A DNA stretch of 47,928 nt from Bacteroidaceae bacterium (GCA_017551845.1 JAFZKR010000066.1:1-47928), one strand, 5' to 3'. Positions 23,561 to 33,195 are shown, counted from the first letter of the stretch. Numbers and translations are program-made. Notes: generated by a model from the letters alone, not told the origin.

Positions 23561-25684
23561 ATGAACAAAAAATACACATTCTTAGCAGGTTTTATCGTGG
23601 CTGCACTGATTGCCGCCGCAAGTTTCAGCATTTTCGGGATGAAGGAGAAAAATGAGAGTTCCGTGAATATCGGAAAGAGTGAGATAAACATCAGTGACGG
23701 ACAACTTACCCCGGAGGTTCTGTGGGCCATGGGTAGAGTGGGCGGCGTGGCTGTCTCGCCCGACGCTTCCAGGATTGCATATCAGGTCTCTTACTACAGT
23801 GTAAGTGAGAACGCTTCACATACGGTTATCTATGTAATGTCGGCTGATGGCGGCGATGTAAGGCTGCTTACAAGGGAACACTGGTCAGAACACAGTCCTG
23901 CCTGGATTGATAATGACAGGATTGCATTCCTTTCGGGCGAATCGGGAACCCAGCAGATTTGGATAATGGATAAGGACGGTGGACACCGTTCCAGAGTGTC
24001 GGATACTGACAGGGACGTGGAGGGTTTCTTGTTCGCGCCTGATTTGAGCAATGTGCTTATGGTCATGAGTGTGCCTAACCCGCTTGTCAAGGAAAAGCAG
24101 TATGAGGACCTGCCTAAGGCTTCGGGGATGATTGCTGACGACCTGATGTTCCGCCATTGGGACAGTTGGGTGACTGCCCTGCCGCACCCGTACGTTGCTG
24201 CTTTCGACGGAAAGAAAGTATCAGGAAAAATGACAGACCTGATAGAAGGTGAACCATACGAGAGCCCCATGCTGCCTTTCGGAGGTATAGAGCAGTTCGC
24301 TTGGGCTCCTGACGGTACAGCTGTGGCATATACCTGCCGCAAGAAATCAGGTTCCGATTACGCCAAGAGCACGGACTCAGACATTTATCTCTATTATCTG
24401 CAGAGCGGAGAGACTGTGAACCTGTGCAAGGTTTCCGGTGGCGAAGACAGGAATATGGGTTATGACACAAATCCGCAGTTCAGTGCGGACGGTAAGGCGA
24501 TAGCATGGCTGAGTATGGAGCATGACGGATATGAGAGTGACAGGAACAGGTTATATGTCATGGATCTGGAATCCAAACGTAAATGGTCGGTTTCCGAAAG
24601 GTTTGACAGCAATGTTGATGCTTTCATATGGAGCAAGGAAGACTATGATCTCTATTTCATTGGGTCGTGGAACGGACGTATGGGCTTGTATAGCACTGAC
24701 CTTGGAGGTGGTGTGAGAGCATTGAGCGATGATGAGAACGATTACGTATCGTTGGCGATAGGTAATGATAACCGCCTTATTGTTTCCAGACAGTCCATGC
24801 AGTATGCTACCGAGATTTACTCTTTCGATGTGAACAAGGGTCTTGCCCAGAAAATATCGCACGAGAATGACCATATTTTCAGTCAGCTTGACAATATAAA
24901 GGTGGAAGAGAGGCATGTCACAACTACCGACGGAAAGGATATGCTCACATGGGTGGTATATCCTCCCAAGTTTGATCCTTCCAAAAAATATCCTACGTTG
25001 CTTTTCTGTGAGGGAGGTCCGCAGAGCATGGTTTCACAGTTCTGGAGCTATCGCTGGAATTTCCGTATTATGGCTGCACAAGGTTATATTGTGGTGGCTC
25101 CAAACCGGAGAGGACTTCCCGGTTTCGGACATGAATGGAACGAGCAGATAAGCGGTGACTATGGCGGTCAGTGCATGAAGGACCTGCTCTCAGCGATAGA
25201 TGACGTTTGCAAGGAACCCTATGTTGACCGTGACCGGCTTGGTTGCGTGGGTGCAAGTTTCGGAGGTTACTCCGTATATTGGCTTGCAGGCAACCATGAG
25301 GGCAGGTTCAAAGCCTTCATTGCCCATGACGGTATTTTCAATTGTGAACAGCAGTATGTGGAGACAGAGGAGATGTGGTTCCCTGAGTGGGATTTAGGTG
25401 GTCCTTACTGGGAAAGGGACAACAGTATCGCGCAGCGTACATACGCCTCATCACCGCACCTGTTCGTGGATAAATGGGACACTCCCATACTTTGCATTCA
25501 CGGCGAGAAAGATTACAGGATACTCTATTCGCAGGCGGTAGCGGCATTCCAGGCTGCTAGGCTTAGAGGAATACCGGCAGAACTGTTGCTCTTCCCTGAC
25601 GAGAATCATTGGGTGCTCAAGCCACAGAACGGAATACTGTGGCAGAGAACCTTCTTCGGCTGGCTGGATAAGTGGCTTAAATAG
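23561..25684 (+). CDS. S9 family serine peptidase (prolyl oligopeptidase/DPP-like)
   Basis: A 707-residue exported or membrane-anchored S9 peptidase. An N-terminal hydrophobic segment (about 6-28) is a signal or anchor. A beta-propeller made of WD40/TolB-like repeats covers about 60-420 (for example GGVAVSPDASRIAYQV and FAWAPDGTAVAYTC). The C-terminal alpha/beta-hydrolase has Ser566 in GASFGGYS, Asp651 in HGEKDYRI and His683 in DENHWVL, a complete triad. In related bacteria such enzymes release dipeptides or acyl-amino acids in the periplasm; the exact specificity is not readable. A TATCTTCG box at 23532-23539 precedes the ATG. The gene ends 3 nt from convergent yidC. Confidence 0.9.
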   Translation: MNKKYTFLAGFIVAALIAAASFSIFGMKEKNESSVNIGKSEINISDGQLTPEVLWAMGRVGGVAVSPDASRIAYQVSYYSVSENASHTVIYVMSADGGDVRLLTREHWSEHSPAWIDNDRIAFLSGESGTQQIWIMDKDGGHRSRVSDTDRDVEGFLFAPDLSNVLMVMSVPNPLVKEKQYEDLPKASGMIADDLMFRHWDSWVTALPHPYVAAFDGKKVSGKMTDLIEGEPYESPMLPFGGIEQFAWAPDGTAVAYTCRKKSGSDYAKSTDSDIYLYYLQSGETVNLCKVSGGEDRNMGYDTNPQFSADGKAIAWLSMEHDGYESDRNRLYVMDLESKRKWSVSERFDSNVDAFIWSKEDYDLYFIGSWNGRMGLYSTDLGGGVRALSDDENDYVSLAIGNDNRLIVSRQSMQYATEIYSFDVNKGLAQKISHENDHIFSQLDNIKVEERHVTTTDGKDMLTWVVYPPKFDPSKKYPTLLFCEGGPQSMVSQFWSYRWNFRIMAAQGYIVVAPNRRGLPGFGHEWNEQISGDYGGQCMKDLLSAIDDVCKEPYVDRDRLGCVGASFGGYSVYWLAGNHEGRFKAFIAHDGIFNCEQQYVETEEMWFPEWDLGGPYWERDNSIAQRTYASSPHLFVDKWDTPILCIHGEKDYRILYSQAVAAFQAARLRGIPAELLLFPDENHWVLKPQNGILWQRTFFGWLDKWLK

Positions 25685-25687
25685 AGA

Positions 25688-27568
25688 TTATCTGCGTTTC
25701 TGCTGTTCCTGCAGACGCTGCTGCTCTTTCTGCATGGCCTCAAGACGGGCCATCATGCTGCTGGTCTTCTTCTGTTTCTGAGGATCATTGCGCGAGGCCT
25801 GATAGTTGGCTTCGAGCTTTGCGAGAATCTCCTTTTCATCGGTTGACCTGCGTAGCCACATCATGGTGATGATGCTCACTAAACCTGATATGAAATAGTA
25901 GTAGCAGAGTCCGGAGGAGTAGTTGTTGAACGAGAAGAAGAATATTACCGGCATAAGGTACATCATCCATCTCATCATCTTCATCTGTTCCTCCTGTCCG
26001 GGGGCTTGTTGCTGCTGCCTCATGGAGATGATGGTGTTGATGATGTTGGTGACGCAGAACAATACGCAGAATATGCTCAGATGCGTGCCTATCAAGGGAA
26101 TGCTGTTCTTCCAGCTTAAAATATCATCAAAACCGGTCAGGTCAGTAGCCCATAGGAAGCTCTGCTGACGGAGTTCAATGGCATTCGGCACAAAAAAGAA
26201 GAAAGCCATCCACACGGGCATTTGGATAAGGGAAGGCAGGCAGCCTCCCATCAGACCTACACCGTATTTATTGTATAGGGCCATGGTCTCCTGCTGTTTC
26301 TGCATGGCATCCTCGGGCTTGGGGTATTTTGCGCTTATCTCGTCAACGTATGGTTTGAGGGCACGCATCTTGGCTGATGACATGAATGATTTGAACTGTG
26401 CCGGGAATACAAGCGCCTTGACTATCAGAGTCATGAGCAGTATCACGATACCCATGTTGAGATTCCATTTGGAGAGCAGGTTGAAGAGCGGCATGATAAG
26501 GAAGCGGTTCATTTCGCGTACAATGGGCCAGCCTAAGTCAATCACCCTGTTAAGACGGAATTTCCTGTCGGTGGATATGAGCTTGCTCTCGGCTTTGAGG
26601 AGGGCATAGTCGTTGGGACCGAAGTAGAAATGCATAGTGGTGGGTGCACTGCCGGTCGGGTCGAACGCTGTGCTGGCCTTGCTTTGGAATTTCTTCATGT
26701 AACCATTGCCTTTCTGGTAAGTCTGACCATACAGTGTTGCTCCTGTGAGAGTCTGGTCAGAGGCAAGGATACAGGAAAAGAACTGATTCTTGTAGGCTAT
26801 CCAGTCAATAGCTTCTTCAACACCGGTCTTGGAGGTTGTTTTTCTGATGCCGATTATCTTGGACCTGACTTTCTCTGTGGGTTTGTAAGTGAGAGTAGTG
26901 TATCTCTGTTCAAACTCAAAACCTTTCTCGTGCTGACGGAGATTTTGTATCCAGTCCATGGAGAGGGTGTTGAGATCAGTGCTGAAGAAATTGTCCATTC
27001 CTTGTGCCTTGATGGTAAGGTCAAGGATATAGCTGTCCGGTTTGAGCTCGTACCCGAAGTCAAGGAATCCGTATCCCTGGACTGCAAGGCGCATCACTAC
27101 AGAACGGTCACTCTGTGCGACAGGCTCGAAATAAAGGTCCTTTGTCCTGATGTTTTCGTTTTTGCCGTCAATAAGGAAGTTGAGGCTTATCTCATTCTGT
27201 TTGAAAAGGGTCACATCTGTCCCGTCCTGTTCCTTGTATCCGCTGAGTACTGCCGATACAGGTATGGCACCCAGATTGGAAATGTCAATGCTAACCTTGC
27301 CGTTATCCAGCGTGACGGTACTTGCAGTGCCGTTCATGGCATGGAAAAACGGTGCGGCGGAATCGGCTGCTTCGACCGTTTCGGAGGGGTGCATTATATA
27401 TGATGAGGTGTCCTGACCAAGATTCTGTGCGGGCTCGGTAACGGCTGTCTGATGTCTGGAGGCATTGATGTCAGCTCCTGCTTTCTTGGAGGAGCGGTTT
27501 GTCCACATGAATATGACAACCATAGCCAAAAGTATTGTCATCAGACCAAAATAACTTCTCTTATCCAC
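25688..27568 (-). CDS. yidC: Membrane protein insertase YidC
   Basis: A YidC/Oxa1 insertase that places proteins into the inner membrane with or without SecYEG. It begins MDKRSYFGLMTILLAMVV with one N-terminal membrane helix, then a large periplasmic domain (about 60-350). The C-terminal core has five hydrophobic segments: WNLNMGIVILLMTLIVKALVF in part, MGGCLPSLIQMPVWMAFFF in part, and NNYSSGLCYYY. The cytoplasmic tail is rich in Lys, Arg and Gln. The GTG at 27568 is chosen. The upstream TTG at 27601 falls inside the -7 box at 27606-27599, and the known start of the family is MDK. Confidence 0.95.
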   Translation of the reverse strand: MDKRSYFGLMTILLAMVVIFMWTNRSSKKAGADINASRHQTAVTEPAQNLGQDTSSYIMHPSETVEAADSAAPFFHAMNGTASTVTLDNGKVSIDISNLGAIPVSAVLSGYKEQDGTDVTLFKQNEISLNFLIDGKNENIRTKDLYFEPVAQSDRSVVMRLAVQGYGFLDFGYELKPDSYILDLTIKAQGMDNFFSTDLNTLSMDWIQNLRQHEKGFEFEQRYTTLTYKPTEKVRSKIIGIRKTTSKTGVEEAIDWIAYKNQFFSCILASDQTLTGATLYGQTYQKGNGYMKKFQSKASTAFDPTGSAPTTMHFYFGPNDYALLKAESKLISTDRKFRLNRVIDLGWPIVREMNRFLIMPLFNLLSKWNLNMGIVILLMTLIVKALVFPAQFKSFMSSAKMRALKPYVDEISAKYPKPEDAMQKQQETMALYNKYGVGLMGGCLPSLIQMPVWMAFFFFVPNAIELRQQSFLWATDLTGFDDILSWKNSIPLIGTHLSIFCVLFCVTNIINTIISMRQQQQAPGQEEQMKMMRWMMYLMPVIFFFSFNNYSSGLCYYYFISGLVSIITMMWLRRSTDEKEILAKLEANYQASRNDPQKQKKTSSMMARLEAMQKEQQRLQEQQKRR

Positions 27569-27598
27569 TTGAAATTCCTTGTTTTGATTAACGGAGTG

Positions 27599-27606
27599 CA
27601 AATTTA
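27599..27606 (-). promoter_or_regulatory. -7 box of yidC
   Basis: The minus strand reads TAAATTTG, an exact TAnnTTTG match, giving a leader of about 25 nt before the GTG at 27568. It decides the start codon of yidC. Confidence 0.55.
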
Positions 27607-27690
27607 CAAAAAAGATGCGAGCATGTCCAACAGCGGGAGTGATATAAGTTTTTTTTTCTCTTTTTAAACTTAAAAGTGAACAAGATGGGC

Positions 27691-27698
27691 TATATTTG
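27691..27698 (+). promoter_or_regulatory. -7 box of the DUF3078 gene
   Basis: TATATTTG is an exact consensus match 59 nt before the ATG at 27758. No good -33 element was found. Confidence 0.45.
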
Positions 27699-27757
27699 CC
27701 GTGTGAAAAAGTGCAGTTTGACTGCCGTTATCGAAAGTCAGGCTTGTAAACCGGATA

Positions 27758-29107
27758 ATGAACAGAATCATTTTATTATCTATCCTGTTTCCGGTACTTG
27801 CAGGTGTAGTGCAGGCCCGGGAGCCGGCATCCGTTGATGAACATGGGGTGCCGGATGCTGATTCGCTGTTTGTCCGGTCGGACTCTCTCATGGCCTCAGA
27901 CAGTACAATAGTGGGTATCTCGGACATATCGGACAATCCGTTATATTTCAGACTTTTCATGCCACTTACTTTATATGGTTCAGTTATTGATGAGGCCATA
28001 GAACTGCCAGGGGAGTTCTTTTTCAATGAAGATGAAGTGGAGCCGGATGACTCGGAGCTGCTTCCGATAGAGAATTTATCCGGCAAGGAGAATGATCTGG
28101 AGCGTTATATCAATGATGTCCTTATGAATATCTACCTGGACCGTCCTGACCTGGTCAGGATGACAGAACAGGAACTGCGTACCATTACAGGTTCTTTTGA
28201 TATTGACACAGAGGGGCTTGCAAACGGATTGATACAGATGGATACCAACCAGGAGGAGAGGATCTCGGACAAATATGAGCCTGAACCGGTCAACATAAAG
28301 CCGAAGTATTGGAAGAAATTCGGAAAATTTTCAGGAAAATATACCCAAAGCCAATATTCCGACAACTGGTACAAGGGCGGTGAAAGTAACCATTCGGTGC
28401 TGGCTCAGGTAACATTGGAAGCGAACTATGCCAAGAAACAGGCTACACTTGACAACAAACTGGAGATGAAGTTGGGCTATTATACGACCGAAGTTGACGG
28501 AACAACCAAGATGAAGACCAATGAGGATCTCCTGCGCTTGACTTCAAAATATGGTCTCAAGGCTTGGCAGAGTTGGTATTATTCCGTTCAGATACAAGGC
28601 TATACACAGTTTATGGCTGTCTATGACAAAAAAGTGCCCACTAAGCTTCAGTCGAAATTCTTTGCACCTGCATACGGTAATGTATCCATCGGTATGGATT
28701 ACAAGCCTAAGTTCAAGAATAAGAACATTACGCTCTCCGCGCAGCTGTCGCCGCTCTCATATAACTGCCGTTATGTAAGTGTGGATAGCATAGCAACCAA
28801 TTTCGGAATAAAGGCCGGTCATAATTTCCTAAAGACCATTGGCTCGCGTATGGAATCCAATTTCAAATGGAAAATCAATGATTTCTCATGGACATCCAAG
28901 GTGCAGTATTTTACCAATTACGAGAGTGTGGAGGCCAATATCGAAAATACGGTTGACTATCAGTTGAACAAGTATTTCTCAATACAGTTTTTCTGTCACT
29001 GGAGGTTTGATGACAGCGTGCAACGGAAGAAAAACAAGGAAGGAGAACTGATGGGATATCATCAGTACAAGGAATTCCTTACCCTCAATTTCAACTATTC
29101 CTGGTAG
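27758..29107 (+). CDS. DUF3078-type outer-membrane protein
   Basis: A 449-residue exported protein with a signal peptide ending near VQA-RE. After an acidic, probably disordered N-terminal third (about 20-170), residues about 185-449 show alternating strands with the DUF3078-like signature SQYSDNWYKGGESN and repeated KLEMKLGYY/FSWTSKVQYFTNYE strands, ending FNYSW with a C-terminal aromatic. This suggests a beta-barrel in the outer membrane. The family is widespread in Bacteroidetes and its role is unknown. It stands alone with its own promoter and terminator. Confidence 0.8.
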   Translation: MNRIILLSILFPVLAGVVQAREPASVDEHGVPDADSLFVRSDSLMASDSTIVGISDISDNPLYFRLFMPLTLYGSVIDEAIELPGEFFFNEDEVEPDDSELLPIENLSGKENDLERYINDVLMNIYLDRPDLVRMTEQELRTITGSFDIDTEGLANGLIQMDTNQEERISDKYEPEPVNIKPKYWKKFGKFSGKYTQSQYSDNWYKGGESNHSVLAQVTLEANYAKKQATLDNKLEMKLGYYTTEVDGTTKMKTNEDLLRLTSKYGLKAWQSWYYSVQIQGYTQFMAVYDKKVPTKLQSKFFAPAYGNVSIGMDYKPKFKNKNITLSAQLSPLSYNCRYVSVDSIATNFGIKAGHNFLKTIGSRMESNFKWKINDFSWTSKVQYFTNYESVEANIENTVDYQLNKYFSIQFFCHWRFDDSVQRKKNKEGELMGYHQYKEFLTLNFNYSW

Positions 29108-29140
29108 AAAGCCGGATGACGGCGTATATTTTATAAAAAT

Positions 29141-29170
29141 CAATCCGGCGGACCATCATTCGCCGGATTG
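29141..29170. terminator. Bidirectional terminator overlapping the SDR gene stop
   Basis: CAATCCGGCG (29141-29150) and CGCCGGATTG (29161-29170) form a perfect 10-bp stem with a 10-nt loop. TTTTCT follows on the plus strand and ATTTTTAT on the minus strand. The stem contains the last codons and stop of the convergent SDR gene. Confidence 0.8.
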
Positions 29171-30019
29171 TTTTCTGTTCTTCATTATTTCACGTCGGCG
29201 TTTGAACGGAGAGTCCGGTTCGCGGGCCATATACCAGTATTCCATATGATCGGTTATGATGGGGAAGAGGCGTGTCAGGACGAGTAACAGCTTTCCTGTG
29301 AAAGTCAGTGTGGCTCGTCTGGAACGCTTGCGGATATGGTTCAGCATTATTTGTGCCACACGTTCTGAAGACATCATCTTGCCCTCTTCACGCGGAGTGT
29401 CGCCCTGCTGCGAACCATCGGCCAGGAGTGCGGTCTTGCGTATGTTGGACTCTGTGAAACCTGGGGCGTAGATCATGACGTGAAGCCCGTCGTAGAGATG
29501 CTCGGAACGCAAGGTGTCCAGGAATCCGTTTATGGCGAATTTCGATGCCGAATAGCCGGTACGACCCGGCAACCCCTTGTATCCGGCTGTTGAGATGACT
29601 CCTACAACTGAGCCTTTGGTTTCCAAAAGGTAGGGAAGGGCGTATTTGGTGCAATAAACAGTACCCCAAAAATTCACGTCCATGAGACGTTTAATTACAT
29701 TCAGGTCCAGGTCCTTGAACATAGCACGCATGGATATGCCGGCATTGTTTATCAGGATGTCAATGTGACCGAAACGTTTGACTGTCTGTTCTATGAGATT
29801 GCGGCACTCATCCTGGACGGAGACATCGGTCTTGACGAAGATGATTTCAGTTAAAGCGGATAATTTATTGCACAGCGCTTCCAGTTTGTCCTCCGATCTT
29901 GCCGCAAGAACCACCTTGGCACGGTATCCGGCCAATAGCGTGGCAGTGGCGAGGCCGATTCCCGAACTGGCCCCTGTGACTATGGCTACCTTATCCTTGA
30001 AATAGTTCCTGTTATCCAT
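29156..30019 (-). CDS. Short-chain dehydrogenase/reductase (SDR)
   Basis: A classical SDR of 287 residues: Rossmann motif TGASSGIG at 15-22, NNAGISM, and active-site Tyr156-x-x-x-Lys160 in YSASK. The C-terminal extension with RRATLTFTGKLLLVLTRLFP resembles membrane-associated SDRs that act on lipids or sterols; the substrate is unknown. An alternative start lies at 30088 (23 residues longer). The ATG at 30019 is preferred because it gives MDNRNYFKDKVAIVTG, the usual family start, and a TACCTTTA -7-like box lies 22-29 nt upstream, within the longer form. It is divergent from purU. Confidence 0.87.
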   Translation of the reverse strand: MDNRNYFKDKVAIVTGASSGIGLATATLLAGYRAKVVLAARSEDKLEALCNKLSALTEIIFVKTDVSVQDECRNLIEQTVKRFGHIDILINNAGISMRAMFKDLDLNVIKRLMDVNFWGTVYCTKYALPYLLETKGSVVGVISTAGYKGLPGRTGYSASKFAINGFLDTLRSEHLYDGLHVMIYAPGFTESNIRKTALLADGSQQGDTPREEGKMMSSERVAQIMLNHIRKRSRRATLTFTGKLLLVLTRLFPIITDHMEYWYMAREPDSPFKRRREIMKNRKQSGE

Positions 30020-30121
30020 CACGGGTCTGATAAAACGTTGTAAAGGTAATATTTTTTTATCATTTGTGCTCTTGAGAACCGTTTTCATGGCATAATAGGA
30101 TAAAATTGTGTCCTTTTTGTG

Positions 30122-30129
30122 TAATTTCG
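30122..30129 (+). promoter_or_regulatory. -7-like box of purU
   Basis: TAATTTCG, one mismatch from consensus, lies 21 nt before the ATG at 30151 and argues against the upstream start at 30106. Confidence 0.4.
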
Positions 30130-30150
30130 CGCTCTGAAAAACAAATTGAT

Positions 30151-31002
30151 ATGACCGTAACGCTTTTATTACACTGTCCCGACAGGCCGGGTATCATTGC
30201 CGACATAACGAATTTCATTACTGAGAACCGAGGTAATGTGGTTTATCTGGCACAGTTTGTAGATCATGTGGAAAATGTGTTCAATATGCGGATTGAGTGG
30301 AGTATAGACGAGTTCCTTATTCCTAAGGAGAAGATTTCAGACTATTTCGGTACACTTTATGCCAAAAAATACGACATGAACTTCCGTCTCTATTTCAGTG
30401 ACAGTAAACCACGTATGGCCATTTTCGTCTCAAAGATGTCTCATTGCCTTTTTGACCTGCTGGCACGTTACAGCGCCGGTGAATGGAATGTGGAGATTCC
30501 ACTCATCGTAAGTAACCATCCCGACATGGAGCATGTGGCTGAGATGTTCGGTATACCATATTATATTTACCCCATTACTAAGGAGAACAAGCTGGAACAG
30601 GAGACTGCCATGCTGGAACTGCTAAAGGAAAACAATATTGATTTCATTGTCCTTGCCAGATATATGCAGATAATAGGGGACCGTATGATTGCCGCTTATC
30701 CTAACAGGATAATCAATATACATCATTCCTTCCTGCCAGCATTTGTGGGTGCCAAGCCTTATCAGGCCGCATTTGACCGGGGAGTGAAGATAATCGGTGC
30801 CACCAGCCATTACGTGACCGCAGAGCTTGATGCAGGTCCGATAATCTGTCAGGATGTAGTCCGGATATCGCACAAGGATATGCCCAAGGACCTGGTCAAC
30901 AAGGGTAAGGACCTTGAGAAGATAGTCCTGTCACATGCGGTGCAGAAACACATTGAACACAAGATTCTGGTATATAAAAACAAAACGGTGGTTTTCAGCT
31001 GA
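30151..31002 (+). CDS. purU: Formyltetrahydrofolate deformylase
   Basis: PurU hydrolyses 10-formyl-THF to THF and formate, balancing one-carbon pools and feeding formate to purine synthesis. The N-terminal ACT domain (about 1-80) starts LLLHCPDRPGIIADITNF. The formyltransferase fold carries the triad Asn189, His191 (INIHHSFLPAF) and Asp227 (LDAGPII). The spacing from His to Asp is 36, as in PurU and PurN. The length of 283 residues is typical. The ATG at 30151 fits the family start MTVTLLLHCPDRPG and the upstream -7 box. A terminator stem is built into the last codons. Confidence 0.95.
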   Translation: MTVTLLLHCPDRPGIIADITNFITENRGNVVYLAQFVDHVENVFNMRIEWSIDEFLIPKEKISDYFGTLYAKKYDMNFRLYFSDSKPRMAIFVSKMSHCLFDLLARYSAGEWNVEIPLIVSNHPDMEHVAEMFGIPYYIYPITKENKLEQETAMLELLKENNIDFIVLARYMQIIGDRMIAAYPNRIINIHHSFLPAFVGAKPYQAAFDRGVKIIGATSHYVTAELDAGPIICQDVVRISHKDMPKDLVNKGKDLEKIVLSHAVQKHIEHKILVYKNKTVVFS

Positions 31003-31030
31003 TTTTCACCTGAAAACCATTTTTCCTTTT
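30989..31030 (+). terminator. Terminator embedded in the 3' end of purU
   Basis: TGGTTTTCAG (30989-30998) pairs perfectly with CTGAAAACCA (31010-31019) and is followed by TTTTTCCTTTTTTT. The purU stop (31000-31002) is in the loop, so the left arm is coding. Confidence 0.8.
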
Positions 31031-31034
31031 TTTA

Positions 31035-31050
31035 TTTTGCTATAGCAAAA
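31035..31050. repeat. 16-bp perfect palindrome
   Basis: TTTTGCTATAGCAAAA is self-complementary and lies between the purU terminator and the uvrB stop. It lacks a T-run on the minus strand, so it is not an obvious uvrB terminator. Confidence 0.5.
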
Positions 31051-31059
31051 GCGCTTCAC

Positions 31060-33102
31060 TTAGCTCTCTCCGGTTGCGTTTGGTGCAAAGGGACGTTCTT
31101 TCTTAAGCAATTCGAGTTTGAACATCTCGTCGCGATACTGAGCGGCCTCCATGAAGTCCATTCTGGAGGCTGCTTCATTCATAAGGCGGCGGGTGCGGGC
31201 TATTGCTTTGTCAAGCTGCTGCGGAGTCATGCTGGAAATGACAGGATCAGCAACGGCTCCGGTGCGGTCTTCAATGACGTATGGCTTGGGTTCGTCGTCC
31301 TGACCGGTCGGTATCAGGAGTGAGGTATTGAGGGCTTTCTGTATCTGTTTGGGCGTTATTCCGTTCTCAGCATTATAGCGCATCTGTTTGTCTCGCCGAC
31401 GGGTGGTCTCAGCTATGGTAAGGCGCATACTCTCAGTTATCTTGTCGGCGTAAAGAATTACCTTGCCGTTTACGTTACGGGCTGCGCGGCCGGCAGTCTG
31501 GGTGAGCGAGCGGTGGTCACGCAGGAATCCCTCCTTGTCAGCATCGATAATGGCTACCAGCGAAACCTCCGGCAAATCCAGTCCTTCACGCAGCAGGTTA
31601 ACGCCCACCAGTACATCATACAGACCTTTGCGCAGATCGGTCATTATCTGAATGCGCTCCAGAGTGTCCACATCGCTGTGTATGTAGTTACAGCGAACTC
31701 CGTTTTTGAGCAGGTAGTCATTGAGTTCCTCGGCCATACGTTTGGTGAGGGTGGTTACAAGTACGCGCTCATCGCGTTCTGAGCGGACGGCAATCTCCTC
31801 AAGAAGGTCATCAATCTGATTCTTGCTTGGACGGACCTCGATTTCGGGGTCAAGAAGTCCGGTGGGACGGATTACCTGATCAACCACAACACCCTCGCTT
31901 TCAGATAGTTCATAGTCGGCGGGCGTAGCACTTACATAGATGGTCTGGCCTGTAAGTTCTTTGAACTCTTCGAACTTGAGCGGACGGTTGTCAAGTGCGG
32001 CCGGAAGGCGGAATCCATATTCCACAAGGTTGATTTTGCGGGCGCGGTCACCGCCGTACATGGCGTGCAGTTGCGGTACGCTCACATGGCTCTCGTCAAT
32101 TACTGTCAGGAAATCCTTGGGAAAAAAATCCAAAAGGCAGTAGGGGCGGGAACCGGCGGCGCGGCCGTCAAAATAGCGGGAGTAGTTCTCTATGCCGCTA
32201 CAGTGGCCTAACTCGCGTATCATCTCTATGTCATACTCCACACGTTCTTTAAGACGCTTGGCTTCAAGCGGTTTGCCTATCTCCTGGAAGTATTCCACAC
32301 GTTCCGTAAGGTCATCCTGAATGGCGCGGATGGCGCGCTCCTGACTCTCCTTAGTGGTCATGAAAAGGTTGGCTGGATAAATACGGTAAAACTCGTATGT
32401 GTCAACCCTCTCGCCGGTCAGCACGTCGAACTCCTCTATGGAATCAATCTCATCGTCCCAAAACTGGATTCGTACGGCGGTGTCGTTGTAAGCCAGGTTA
32501 ATATCGACATTCTCTCCCTTGACGCGGAAACAGCCGCGTGACAGTTCAAGGTCATTGCGGGTGTAAAGACTATCTACCAGTTTGCGTAACAGTACGTTGC
32601 GATCGATATGGTCACCTTTGTGCAACTCAATTACATTGTTGTAGAAATCAGCGGGGTTACCCATGCCGTAAATACATGATACTGATGATACTACAATTAC
32701 ATCGTTCCTTCCTGACAGCAGGGCCGATGTGGCAGAGAGGCGTAGTTTATCAATCTCATCATTGATGGCCAGATCTTTTTCTATATAGGTATCAGTGGAT
32801 GGAATGTAGGCTTCAGGTTGGTAGTAGTCATAATAGGATACATAATACTCCACTGCATTGTCCGGAAAGAACGTCTTGAACTCGCTGTAGAGCTGTGCAG
32901 CCAGTGTCTTGTTGTGGCTCAGCACCAGAGTAGGGCGGCCTATGTTCTTAATGACATTGGCTATGGTGAATGTCTTTCCGGAACCGGTCACACCGAGCAG
33001 AGTCTGGGCATGTGTACCATTCAGCAACCCTTCGGTAAGCTCCATGATAGCCTGCGGCTGGTCACCTGTCGGCTTGAATGGAGAAACGAGTTTGAAATCC
33101 AT
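31060..33102 (-). CDS. uvrB: Excinuclease ABC subunit B
   Basis: UvrB is the damage-verifying helicase-like subunit of UvrABC nucleotide excision repair. Walker A GVTGSGKT is at 37-44. The damage-probing beta-hairpin region YYDYYQPEAYIPSTDTYIEK follows at about 90-110. Other motifs are VIDESHVS, the helicase TDLRKGLYDVLVGVNLLREGLD region and QTAGRAARN. The C-terminal UVR motif (LMNEAASRMDFMEAAQYRDEM, in part) binds UvrC. The length of 680 residues is standard. TACCTTTG on the minus strand (33136-33129) is its probable -7. uvrA lies 8.5 kb away and is not linked as an operon. Confidence 0.97.
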   Translation of the reverse strand: MDFKLVSPFKPTGDQPQAIMELTEGLLNGTHAQTLLGVTGSGKTFTIANVIKNIGRPTLVLSHNKTLAAQLYSEFKTFFPDNAVEYYVSYYDYYQPEAYIPSTDTYIEKDLAINDEIDKLRLSATSALLSGRNDVIVVSSVSCIYGMGNPADFYNNVIELHKGDHIDRNVLLRKLVDSLYTRNDLELSRGCFRVKGENVDINLAYNDTAVRIQFWDDEIDSIEEFDVLTGERVDTYEFYRIYPANLFMTTKESQERAIRAIQDDLTERVEYFQEIGKPLEAKRLKERVEYDIEMIRELGHCSGIENYSRYFDGRAAGSRPYCLLDFFPKDFLTVIDESHVSVPQLHAMYGGDRARKINLVEYGFRLPAALDNRPLKFEEFKELTGQTIYVSATPADYELSESEGVVVDQVIRPTGLLDPEIEVRPSKNQIDDLLEEIAVRSERDERVLVTTLTKRMAEELNDYLLKNGVRCNYIHSDVDTLERIQIMTDLRKGLYDVLVGVNLLREGLDLPEVSLVAIIDADKEGFLRDHRSLTQTAGRAARNVNGKVILYADKITESMRLTIAETTRRRDKQMRYNAENGITPKQIQKALNTSLLIPTGQDDEPKPYVIEDRTGAVADPVISSMTPQQLDKAIARTRRLMNEAASRMDFMEAAQYRDEMFKLELLKKERPFAPNATGES

Positions 33103-33128
33103 AGGATTTGGATATAATAAGGAATTTG

Positions 33129-33136
33129 CAAAGGTA
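33129..33136 (-). promoter_or_regulatory. -7 box of uvrB
   Basis: The minus strand reads TACCTTTG, an exact consensus match, 26 nt before the uvrB ATG. No SOS-type operator was recognised around it. Confidence 0.5.
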
Positions 33137-33195
33137 TGACAATTATAATTGGTTTTTTATATACATACTAATCATATTTTTTTTATTTTTGTTCC

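Noticed and set aside
26630..27403. Plus-strand 257-codon ORF
   Set aside because: It lies opposite yidC, lacks a plausible promoter or start, and reads like antisense translation.
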